Shown: piece by piece, positions 1 to 5,090 of the stretch
Position numbering within the stretch: position 1 is the first letter of the stretch
Layout of the letters: the number at the start of each line of letters is the position of its first letter
Assembly (NCBI GenBank): GCA_019454625.1
Contig: JACFNY010000174.1
Coordinates: 1-5,090, forward strand
DNA length: 5,090 bases
Direction: 5' to 3'
From: Sphingomonadaceae bacterium
Lineage (GTDB): Bacteria > Pseudomonadota > Alphaproteobacteria > Sphingomonadales > Sphingomonadaceae
Position numbers and translations under genes: made by a program
The notes under the pieces: model-generated
The model's database searches: none
Told to the model about the DNA's origin: nothing
What the model saw: only the letters and a program-made list of their open reading frames with translations

Positions 1-186
1 GAGAAGCGGCGTGCGATACGGCGCGGCGACAATGGCCACGCCGCCGAGCCAAGCTGCGCCGATCCCGGCGGATGCGAAGAGGATCGGCAGCGCACAGCAG
101 GCGGCGACGCCGAACGCCGCAGCGATCCCCGCCAGCGTGAGCGTGGCGGTGCCGATCCCCTTAGGCGGGCTTGGCGTCTGGGTCAC
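1..186 (-). CDS. merT: Mercuric ion transporter MerT, N-terminal 62 residues (runs off left edge)
   Basis: MerT is an inner-membrane protein that takes Hg(II) from the periplasm or MerP into the cytoplasm, where mercuric reductase acts on it. Reading leftward from a GTG at 184-186, 62 codons are open to the window edge. A hydrophobic first segment (about residues 18-45) contains the adjacent cysteine pair Cys30-Cys31 in AACCALPILF, the Hg-relay signature of MerT helix 1. It is followed by GIGAAWLGG and a short PYR element, also typical of MerT. The GTG start is preferred because AAGGAG lies 6 bases upstream, and the nearest upstream ATG frame closes after a few codons. The gene is divergent from merR and has a MerR-type promoter. 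The rest of merT and any merP or merA would lie to the left of the window. A MerT-MerP fusion cannot be excluded from the visible part. Confidence 0.85.
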   Translation of the reverse strand, partial: MTQTPSPPKGIGTATLTLAGIAAAFGVAACCALPILFASAGIGAAWLGGVAIVAAPYRTPLL

Positions 187-192
187 GGGCGA

Positions 193-198
193 CTCCTT
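193..198 (-). promoter_or_regulatory. Ribosome binding site of merT
   Basis: The minus strand reads AAGGAG, 6 bases before the GTG at 184-186. It decides the GTG start of merT, for which there is no usable ATG. Confidence 0.7.
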
Positions 199-225
199 GT
201 GGCGGGCATTGAGCTGTCCTAACAT
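197..225 (+). promoter_or_regulatory. Candidate merR promoter, overlapping the merT promoter
   Basis: On the plus strand TTGTGG (197-202) and TAACAT (220-225) are separated by 17 bases. Transcription would start near 231-233, inside the operator dyad, which would give the usual MerR autorepression. Both hexamers are imperfect, so this is a tentative call. A second AT-rich hexamer, TATTTT at 251-256, is too close to the ATG at 261 unless the message is nearly leaderless. AAGAGG at 245-250 is the possible Shine-Dalgarno, 10 bases from ATG 261 and 4 from TTG 255. Confidence 0.4.
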
Positions 226-246
226 CTGTAGCGACTACAGACTCAA
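216..246 (-). promoter_or_regulatory. MerR-type promoter driving merT
   Basis: On the minus strand there is a -35 TTGAGT (241-246) and a -10 TAGGAC (216-221), separated by 19 bases (222-240). Promoters activated by MerR-family regulators have an over-long 19-20 bp spacer with the regulator dyad inside it, and the regulator untwists the DNA to realign the hexamers. Here the dyad directly abuts the -35, the same arrangement as in the Tn501/Tn21 mer promoters. The -10 is a poor match to consensus, as expected for an activator-dependent promoter. The hexamers are seen in the sequence; the activation mechanism is family knowledge. Confidence 0.75.
226..240. promoter_or_regulatory. MerR operator dyad
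   Basis: This is a perfect inverted repeat with arms CTGTAG and CTACAG around a 3-base centre (CGA on the plus strand). It lies within the 19-bp spacer of the merT promoter and would also cover the start region of the divergent merR transcript, so one bound regulator could control both genes. It appears intact although merR is broken. Confidence 0.8.
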
Positions 247-260
247 GAGGTATTTTGGGG

Positions 261-676
261 ATGGCCGCAACCGGCGCGATCCAGATCGGCGAACTCTCAC
301 GCCGCACCGGATGCAACATCGAGACGATCCGCTATTACGAGCGGATCGGGCTGCTGCCCGCTCCGCCGCGGCGGGCCGCTACCGCAGCTATGGCCGGGAG
401 GACGTGGCTCGCCTGGGCTTCGTGCGCCGCGCGAGGGAGCTGGGCTTTACCCTGGACGAGGTACGCGCCTTGCTCGGACTCGCGGTTGGCGGTCAGGCCT
501 CCTGCGCCGAGGTGCGCGAGCTCGCGGCGTCGCACCTGAAGGACGTACGCGCGCGGATCGCGGACCTCAAGCGGATGGAACGGGTTCTGGCCGACTCGGT
601 GCGCGCCTGCGATGCCGGTCGGGATCCGGGCTGTCCGCTGCTCGACACACTTGGCGCCGAAGTGCGGGTCGCGTGA
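261..676 (+). pseudogene. merR: Mercury-responsive regulator MerR, frameshifted
   Basis: MerR represses and, with Hg(II), activates the mer operon. From ATG 261 (TTG 255 is an alternative) one frame encodes the winged helix-turn-helix start, IGELSRRTG then IETIRYYERIGLLPAPPR, about 37 residues. The expected continuation, GRYRSYGREDVARLGFVRRA, lies in the next frame from about 371 and runs to TGA 674-676. The switch falls in the GC run at about 369-373 and needs 1 missing base, or 4 if two wing residues before GRYR are expected. Repaired, the protein would have 138-139 residues, near the normal MerR length. The three Hg-ligand cysteines are present in the second frame (codons at 503, 608 and 632; spacing 35 and 8 residues), against 35 and 9 recalled for Tn501 MerR. 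Unrepaired, translation ends at 539 after 92 residues, with no dimerisation helix and no Hg ligands. A sequencing error is the main alternative. Confidence 0.85.
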
Positions 677-679
677 GCA

Positions 680-1543
680 TTACGGCTGTCGGGCGTGCAT
701 CCAGTCGGCTGCCGCCTGCGCCTTGCTCGCCGCGGTGAAGATCGCCCGAGGCTCGTCCTTGAGCAGTTGCAGCCAGGAGGCGATGTAGGCCGCATGATCG
801 GGTCGCGGTTCGTGCGCGATCCCGAGATCGGCAAGCAGGAACGATGCGGTCAGCTCGGCGGTTGCTTCCTCCATCGCGAGCGCGTGCCTGGTCCACTTGG
901 CGCTGAAATCCCGGTCGAGCCGATGGACTGCGCCACTGGCATGAGCCGCTTCGTGAATGTGGGTGGCGTAGAAGCCGTGGGCATCGTGGAAGGCGCTGAA
1001 ATCCCGCATGTGGATGCGGTCTTCGGCGATGTGATAATAGGCGCTGGCCGAGCCGTAGACGGTATCGATGCCGAGGGCGGCGATGAAGGCTTCGGCGGCG
1101 GCGAGGCGTTCGCTCTCGGGCAGGTCCGGCGCCGGTTCGGGCGCGTAGCCATCGACCTGATCGGCGTTGAACAGGCTGAATGCCTTGGCGAAAAGCCGTC
1201 GGTGGTCGTCATCGTCGCCGGCGTCATCGCCCTTCGCGCGAAACTCCTTCCAGAGGACGCCGAGGCTGGCGTGCTCGCCCTTGCGGACCTGCGCGCCGAG
1301 CGCCTGCCACTGGCGATAGGTGCCCCAGACCCCGCTCGCATAGCCGCTGCCATAGGCGGCCGCCCAGAGCGAGACCGTATTTATGCCGCGATAGGGCTTG
1401 CCGCTGGCGACGTTGGTCGGGCGGGTGACGTCGGCGCCAGAATGATGCCACGGCATGCGCCAGGTGCCGGTGCCGGCTTCGATCGCGGCGACGATCGCGT
1501 CGGTGACGCGCGCATAGACGTCTGAGCGTGGTGAGGCTGACAT
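680..1543 (-). CDS. ardC: ArdC-like anti-restriction protein (ssDNA-binding plus zincin metallopeptidase)
   Basis: A 287-residue cytoplasmic protein of the ArdC/DUF1738 family. Members carried on conjugative elements bind single-stranded DNA and protect incoming DNA from host restriction. The N-terminal domain (about 1-130) has the family signatures RPTNVASGKPYRGIN (41-55), WGTYRQWQALGAQVRKGE (73-90) and FSLFNADQVDGY (122-133). The C-terminal domain (about 145-287) has the zinc motif HEAAH (197-201), with a third-ligand candidate Glu226 or Glu230 in MEEATAE, then DHAAYIASWLQLLKDEPRAI (249-268). The length is normal and both ends look complete. ATG 1541-1543 has a GGAGAA ribosome site 6 bases upstream. 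An acidic stretch, GDDAGDDDD (105-113), sits in the interdomain loop. It follows the recombinase operon on the same strand after 168 bases and ends 3 bases from merR, tail to tail. The family is clear; the anti-restriction activity and its target enzyme are inferred from the family. Confidence 0.9.
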   Translation of the reverse strand: MSASPRSDVYARVTDAIVAAIEAGTGTWRMPWHHSGADVTRPTNVASGKPYRGINTVSLWAAAYGSGYASGVWGTYRQWQALGAQVRKGEHASLGVLWKEFRAKGDDAGDDDDHRRLFAKAFSLFNADQVDGYAPEPAPDLPESERLAAAEAFIAALGIDTVYGSASAYYHIAEDRIHMRDFSAFHDAHGFYATHIHEAAHASGAVHRLDRDFSAKWTRHALAMEEATAELTASFLLADLGIAHEPRPDHAAYIASWLQLLKDEPRAIFTAASKAQAAADWMHARQP

Positions 1544-1549
1544 GATCTG

Positions 1550-1555
1550 TTCTCC
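1550..1555 (-). promoter_or_regulatory. Ribosome binding site of ardC
   Basis: The minus strand reads GGAGAA, 6 bases before ATG 1541-1543. It supports this start over later in-frame codons and lies 7 bases beyond a strong inverted repeat. Confidence 0.65.
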
Positions 1556-1605
1556 GTTCTCGCGCCGGGGACCATCCCCGGCGGCGGAGGCCCGTTCGCG
1601 CCGGG
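1554..1605. repeat. Imperfect direct repeat around the ardC-leader palindrome
   Basis: CCGTTCTCGCGCCGGG (1554-1569) and CCGTTCGCGCCGGG (1592-1605) differ only by two extra bases in the first copy and start 38 bases apart. The first copy runs into the left arm of the 1563-1583 inverted repeat. They may be paired binding sites or a small duplication; no function is shown. Confidence 0.45.
1563..1583. repeat. Perfect 9-bp inverted repeat in the ardC leader
   Basis: The arms are CGCCGGGGA (1563-1571) and TCCCCGGCG (1575-1583) around the 3-base centre CCA. It is centred about 30 bases upstream of the ardC ATG and ends 7 bases before its ribosome site. It could be an operator for a dimeric regulator, or a stable hairpin in the ardC message. 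There is no adjacent T tract, which argues against an intrinsic terminator. Confidence 0.7.
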
Positions 1606-1649
1606 CACAGGGGGCTCGCGCACCCGTCAGGGCCGCAGCGAAGCGGAGG

Positions 1650-1662
1650 ACGGCGAAGCCGT
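1650..1662. repeat. Short palindrome downstream of the recombinase operon
   Basis: ACGGC and GCCGT arms of 5 bp surround GAA. This small hairpin-forming site lies 50 bases past the recombinase stop. In GC-rich DNA such a short palindrome can occur by chance. Confidence 0.3.
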
Positions 1663-1670
1663 TGCGCGGG

Positions 1671-1686
1671 TGCGCCGACCGGCGCA
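1671..1686. repeat. Palindrome just after the recombinase stop codon
   Basis: TGCGCCG (1671-1677) and CGGCGCA (1680-1686) are separated by 2 bases. As RNA it would form a 6-bp stem with a 4-base loop, 25 bases after the stop of the 720-aa recombinase. It could stabilise the 3' end of that transcript or be a protein-binding site. With no U tract, it is not a standard terminator. Confidence 0.45.
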
Positions 1687-1711
1687 GGACTCCGCCAACA
1701 GCCGGGGTGGT

Positions 1712-3874
1712 CTACGGCGCGGGAGGGTCGATCCCGGCAATCACCGCGGTCAGGCGGTCAAGCTCGCCCTCAAGCGCGCGGCGCTGGAGATCGGACATGC
1801 GCCGTTCGCGTAAATGCGCCCTGGCATCATCGGCCGCGCGCTCCCACGCCGGCCTGTGGCGGGCGGTGATACAGGCGTTGGGGCAGCGGGTCGGCTCGCA
1901 CAGAGCGGTGAGCGGCTGCCTGGGATCGGGGGTCGTCACGCGCTTGAGGCAGAGCGCGGTCGCGGGATCGAAGAAGCAATCCGCGAGCAGACCGACGTGG
2001 AAGGTGCGCGCGACGCTGGCGAGCATGACGCGCAGGCGGGCCCGATCGGCGATCATGGCGGGCAGTGGCCCGAGCTTAACGGCGGCATCGTCGAGGGTCC
2101 GCGCGATGCGTGGTCCCGCCGGTCCGCCGAGTGATGCGCCGCCCTGCCGCCGGTCGAAATAGTCCAGCAGATCGTCAATCTGACCGAGCCGGCGCTGCGC
2201 CTCGACCTCTGCGCGAAACCCCGATCCACTGGTCCCGGCATAGCCCTCGAAAGCGGCGACCGAGGCATGCTTGTACTGGATCATGCCGGCGATGGTGCCG
2301 AACGGACGGTTGGCGATGTGCCACGCGATGGTGCGCCGGAACTGCCGCGTCGTGATGCGCCACGGCTTGCCATCGGGGCCGGGTGGGATGACCGGCGCAT
2401 CGGGGCTGCCGAAGACGGTGTTGAGGTGGTCGCGGAAGGCGTTGAGCTGGCGGACCACCTCGCTCGACAGATGCGTCTTGGTGACAGCGCGGGGACGAAG
2501 CACCGGCCAGAGCGTGTCGCTTCCAGTCTTCCGTGCCGCGTGTTCCGACAGCCGTTCGAGCACCGTGATCGCCTCGGCCACCGGTTCGATCGTCACCCAG
2601 CTCGCCGACTCACCGGCGCTCGATCGGCGCTTGTAGAGGGTCGATCGGACGCGTTGCCGCTCGATCAGGCCGTCTTCGCTGCGCGCGATCGAGAGGCAGC
2701 CGCGCCGCATCGCCTGGACCTCGCAGTCGCGCATGCCGGTCAGATAGGCGCATACGATATAGGCGGCGGCCTGCAGCATCCGCTCCTCGATCGCTAGGGT
2801 CTTCACGTCGAAGCGGGCACGCCATGGCCGACCGCTCTCGGGAGCGATCGAGATCGGCGTGTCCATGCCGCCGACCTCGGTACCAAGCGATGCAACCGCT
2901 TCGCGAATGACATCCGGTGCGCCGGTAGTGAGCATGAGATGCATGGCCGGCTCGGCGACGGCATCGATGCCGGCATGCAAATGGAGGAGATGGGCGTTGA
3001 TCGGCGGGGTTGCATCCCCGGTGAGGGGATCGATGCGCGTGGCGCCGTTGTGTGCCGTCGTCCAGATGGGCACGCCGCGTCCTTGCCGGGCTCGGCGCGC
3101 GAGATAGCGCTCGAGGCGCGCGCGCTGCCGCAGGCGGCGCTCTGCATCAGGCAGTCCGCGTTCGGCGGCGAGCAGCCGAGCGCGGACTGCCTCGAGCCGA
3201 TCGAGCGCGACCCGAGCCGCCAGAATATCGGTCGCGAAGGTCGTGACATAGCGCAGCGACCAGGCGAGCAGCGGCGTGACAATCTCCTCCGGCATGCGTG
3301 GGGTGCGGTTCTCGCGCACATGCCGATATCCGGCGACGCGCGCAGCCGCTTGCCCGGCCCACGGCTCGAACCCGAGACCGCCTCCAGGCAGGTGATCCCG
3401 GAGATGGTAGAGATCGGTGACCACCTGCAAGAGCTGGCCGACGATGACGGGGCGCCGCGCTGAATCATCCCGCAGGTGGCGCGCATAAGCGTCGATCAGC
3501 GCCTGATCGATGCGGCCCAGGTCGAGCCGCCCAAGCCGCTCGCGCGCGAAGGCGAAGAACCGGCGAGCCCGGTTGAATGCCTGTCGGATGCTGGCGGGCG
3601 GCAGCTTCGGGTGGTAGCCGGGAAGACCGACGTTGAGGCGGGCGTAGAGATAGGCGCGCATTGCCGCCTGCACATCGGCATGTTCGAGCACGTCGAAATG
3701 CACGGTGACGTGGCAGCGCCGAGCGTTCTCGCGGAAGACGGCGGGACCGAGATCCCAGGTCGGGTCGCCGACGTGCGACAGCTCCTCGCGGGCATGGCCC
3801 GCCTTGAGCGGCGCGCTCGCCAGCACAGGGCGATCGTCGAACGCGGGCACGAGGGCATGGACGGGCGTGGTCAT
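1712..3874 (-). CDS. Large tyrosine recombinase/integrase (720 aa), second gene of a recombinase pair
   Basis: This is a site-specific recombinase that cuts and rejoins DNA through a tyrosine. A SAM-like core-binding region at about 65-165 is followed by a long helical, Arg-rich linker (about 195-340) and the catalytic domain (about 360-550). Catalytic positions are Arg I R382 in TGMRDCEV, candidate Lys K415, Arg II R513 in RQFRRT, box III H536 in YKHAS, and nucleophile Y545 in FEGYAG. R513-to-H536 (23) and H536-to-Y545 (9) match the family. The usual box II His is Arg510. After the tyrosine come 175 more residues with a Cys cluster (C633, C642, C659, C664 and C668, the last three in CEPTRCPNACITARHRP), possibly zinc-binding. 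Most integrases are 300-450 residues, so this one is unusually long. ATG 3872-3874 is chosen because it overlaps the upstream stop as ATGA and has GGAGG 7 bases before it. A further-upstream in-frame start would overlap the neighbour by over 200 bases. Confidence 0.9.
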   Translation of the reverse strand: MTTPVHALVPAFDDRPVLASAPLKAGHAREELSHVGDPTWDLGPAVFRENARRCHVTVHFDVLEHADVQAAMRAYLYARLNVGLPGYHPKLPPASIRQAFNRARRFFAFARERLGRLDLGRIDQALIDAYARHLRDDSARRPVIVGQLLQVVTDLYHLRDHLPGGGLGFEPWAGQAAARVAGYRHVRENRTPRMPEEIVTPLLAWSLRYVTTFATDILAARVALDRLEAVRARLLAAERGLPDAERRLRQRARLERYLARRARQGRGVPIWTTAHNGATRIDPLTGDATPPINAHLLHLHAGIDAVAEPAMHLMLTTGAPDVIREAVASLGTEVGGMDTPISIAPESGRPWRARFDVKTLAIEERMLQAAAYIVCAYLTGMRDCEVQAMRRGCLSIARSEDGLIERQRVRSTLYKRRSSAGESASWVTIEPVAEAITVLERLSEHAARKTGSDTLWPVLRPRAVTKTHLSSEVVRQLNAFRDHLNTVFGSPDAPVIPPGPDGKPWRITTRQFRRTIAWHIANRPFGTIAGMIQYKHASVAAFEGYAGTSGSGFRAEVEAQRRLGQIDDLLDYFDRRQGGASLGGPAGPRIARTLDDAAVKLGPLPAMIADRARLRVMLASVARTFHVGLLADCFFDPATALCLKRVTTPDPRQPLTALCEPTRCPNACITARHRPAWERAADDARAHLRERRMSDLQRRALEGELDRLTAVIAGIDPPAP

Positions 3875-5090
3875 GCGCGTGCCTCCGGCGGCAGATAGAG
3901 CCGTTCGCTCCCCATCTGCCGGCGCGCTTCGGCGATAACGGCATCGGAGAAGACCGGCAGGACCTGGACCGTGATCCGGGTGTGGACGCGGCCGAACTTG
4001 GCGGCCCAGTCGCTCGCCGGCAGGCTGCATCGCTGCTCTTCGACGAACGCGAGAAAGGCGAGGATCGCGGGGAGCTTGCGCGCGGTGATGACGGCGTTGG
4101 GACAATCGAGGCAGCCCCAGAAGGGCTGCGCGCAGGGCGAACCGGGCTCGGCGAAAGGACTGCTATGGAAGCCCGCGCAGGCGGCGAGCCAGACATCCTG
4201 TTCGCCGTCGAGCACCGGACCCACCGTATCAGCCGACATCAGCGACGCGACCTGTTCGGGCGCTTCGCGCAGCGCCTGCTCGGCGGTGGGTGGAAGCACG
4301 GTCGGCATCGCCGCAGCGACCGCTGCGCGGAAGGCATCGGCGACGGCCGCCTCGTGCAACGGCCGGAGCGACGGCAGATCGGCATAGTGGCGCGCCGCAA
4401 CCTCGCGGGTGTGACCGACCGCGAAGCGGGCCATATGCCCCTCGGTCTTGGTGTACCATAACGCCTTGTGGGTCTTGCGCAGCCGGGAAAGCAGCAGATG
4501 GAGCGGCTTCCCATCATCGCCGGCGATACCATGGCGACGAGCCCAGGCGGCGAGTTGGAACTTGGGATCGACGATGCCGGCGCGAAGGCCGCCAACGTTG
4601 TGATAGAGCCAGAGGCAATCGTCGGTCAGATGCTCGCGTGCGACGGCGGTGACGTCGATCAGGCGACGCATGAGGCCGCCGGGTGTGCCGCTACCACCAT
4701 CGCGGACCCGCATGCTCTTGTGCTCGGCACCGCGGGCGCGGCGCTTCAGATAGCGCAGCTCCACCGTGCCGGCATGCGGGTTGGTGAGACAATCCACGGT
4801 CAGCGTCTTCAGGCACTCCGGCTCGAGGCCGGTATCGAGCGTGAGCAGCACGAGCAGCGCCGGCAGATCGCGCGCAAGCAGGTGATGGCGGCCATGCAGA
4901 TCGTCGATGAGCGTGCTGATCGGCAATCCGCGCCGCATGCGCATGAAATAGAGGCTCTTCAGCGCCGGATGGTCTACGACGATAAAGCCCTGCCGCGTGA
5001 TGATCGCTTCGACATCGGCGCGCGCCCTGGCGATGGCTGGGTCGCTCTCATCGGTGCGGTCGTCGGCGCCGAGACGGCGGAATATCGCTT
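3871..5090 (-). CDS. Tyrosine recombinase/integrase with Glu at the Arg I position (start beyond right edge)
   Basis: The last 405 residues of a protein whose frame stays open to the right edge, so the ATG at 4942-4944 is internal. Numbering from the first full codon (5086-5088), the catalytic domain spans about 75-240. Box II is SRLRKTHKAL with Arg II R204, box III is FAVGHT with H226, and the tyrosine is Y235 in ARHYAD. Spacings of 22 and 9 fit tyrosine recombinases. K115 in YLKRRARG is a candidate Lys. The Arg I motif, normally TGxRxxE, reads TGLEPE, with Glu89 in place of Arg. The usual box II His is Ser201. The C-terminal extension has C304, C319, C326 and C329 with GCLDCPNAVITARKLPAIL, matching the C-terminal motif of the next gene. 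The stop overlaps the next start by 4 bases, so the two are one translational unit. Activity is uncertain: it may be a structural partner or DNA-binding subunit of the 720-aa recombinase. Confidence 0.88.
   Translation of the reverse strand, partial: AIFRRLGADDRTDESDPAIARARADVEAIITRQGFIVVDHPALKSLYFMRMRRGLPISTLIDDLHGRHHLLARDLPALLVLLTLDTGLEPECLKTLTVDCLTNPHAGTVELRYLKRRARGAEHKSMRVRDGGSGTPGGLMRRLIDVTAVAREHLTDDCLWLYHNVGGLRAGIVDPKFQLAAWARRHGIAGDDGKPLHLLLSRLRKTHKALWYTKTEGHMARFAVGHTREVAARHYADLPSLRPLHEAAVADAFRAAVAAAMPTVLPPTAEQALREAPEQVASLMSADTVGPVLDGEQDVWLAACAGFHSSPFAEPGSPCAQPFWGCLDCPNAVITARKLPAILAFLAFVEEQRCSLPASDWAAKFGRVHTRITVQVLPVFSDAVIAEARRQMGSERLYLPPEARA
3882..3886 (-). promoter_or_regulatory. Ribosome binding site of the 720-aa recombinase, inside the upstream gene
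   Basis: The minus strand reads GGAGG, 7 bases before ATG 3872-3874 and inside the last codons of the upstream recombinase. Together with the ATGA overlap it fixes the start and indicates translational coupling of the two recombinases. Confidence 0.75.

Larger units (their letters stand above)
1544..1711. other. Non-coding gap between the recombinase operon and ardC
   Basis: This 168-base GC-rich gap has no convincing gene. It holds the ardC ribosome site, a 9-bp-arm inverted repeat (1563-1583), a short imperfect direct repeat (1554-1569 and 1592-1605) and two further palindromes (1650-1662 and 1671-1686). No clear -35/-10 pair is visible on the minus strand, so ardC may be read through from the recombinases or use a promoter I cannot recognise. 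None of the hairpins is followed by a T run in either direction, so no intrinsic terminator is called. Confidence 0.6.

Noticed and set aside
11..260. Plus-strand open frame leading into the second half of merR
   Set aside because: Its first part is antisense to merT and crosses the mer control region. Only its end (from about 371) is real, as the frameshifted part of merR.
695..1525. Long open frame on the plus strand opposite ardC (276 codons)
   Set aside because: It lies wholly antisense to ardC, has no recognisable domain or good ribosome site, and is the usual by-product of GC-rich codon use.
1563..1583. Intrinsic terminator for the recombinase operon
   Set aside because: The stem is strong, but no T tract follows it on either strand and the loop has only 3 bases, so it is reported only as an inverted repeat.
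1542..2162. Plus-strand open frame across the ardC leader and the end of the recombinase
   Set aside because: It is antisense to the well-supported recombinase and has low-complexity Arg/Ala/Ser-rich composition with no known motif.
3875..4105. Extra 77 codons at the N-terminus of the 720-aa recombinase from an earlier in-frame ATG
   Set aside because: They would overlap the upstream recombinase by over 200 bases, read as Arg/Pro-rich shadow sequence, and the ATG at 3872-3874 has both GGAGG and an ATGA overlap.
4942..4944. ATG as the start of the upstream recombinase
   Set aside because: The frame remains open with protein-like sequence for 48 more codons to the window edge, including a region leading into the catalytic domain. 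The start is therefore outside the window.
1..5090. CRISPR array, tRNA, rRNA or insertion-sequence ends
   Set aside because: No regularly spaced repeats, no tRNA- or rRNA-like sequence and no IS terminal repeats or transposase were seen by eye. Element ends may lie outside the window.

Overview
The window is GC-rich throughout and looks like accessory DNA from an alphaproteobacterium. The wording of the ArdC-like and recombinase proteins suggests a sphingomonad such as Sphingomonas, Sphingobium or Novosphingobium. That placement is inferred from recalled protein style and base composition, because no rRNA or housekeeping gene is present. The content (mercury resistance, anti-restriction, tyrosine recombinases) fits a genomic island, integrative element or plasmid.

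Layout, left to right. Bases 1-186 hold the 5' end of merT (mercuric ion transporter) on the minus strand, cut by the window edge. Bases 187-260 are a compact divergent control region. It has a perfect 15-bp MerR-type dyad sitting in a 19-bp spacer between -35 and -10 hexamers that face merT, and a weaker overlapping promoter facing merR. Bases 261-676 carry merR on the plus strand, but the reading frame breaks at about 369-373, just after the helix-turn-helix, so the Hg-binding and dimerisation part is in another frame. Three bases beyond merR, and tail to tail with it, is a complete ardC-like gene (680-1543, minus): an ssDNA-binding N-terminal domain plus an HExxH metallopeptidase domain, of the anti-restriction family. 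A non-coding stretch (1544-1711) contains several GC-rich inverted repeats. The rest (1712 to the right edge, minus) is two tyrosine recombinases in one operon, joined by a 4-base ATGA overlap: a downstream 720-aa protein and an upstream protein of at least 405 residues whose start lies outside the window.

How they may work together. The recombinase pair is probably the mobility module of an element. ArdC is probably cargo or an accessory factor that protects incoming DNA from restriction after transfer, and mer is a resistance passenger. The most notable point is that the two recombinases differ in their active sites. The 720-aa protein keeps Arg I, Arg II, box III His and Tyr. The upstream one has Glu where Arg I should be, yet keeps the other core residues at the right spacing. 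Both carry the same C-terminal Cys motif ending in CPNA-x-ITAR. This resembles the multi-recombinase modules of Tn554-like and recombinase-trio elements. A division of labour between catalytic and structural subunits is a reasonable hypothesis but is not shown by the sequence alone.
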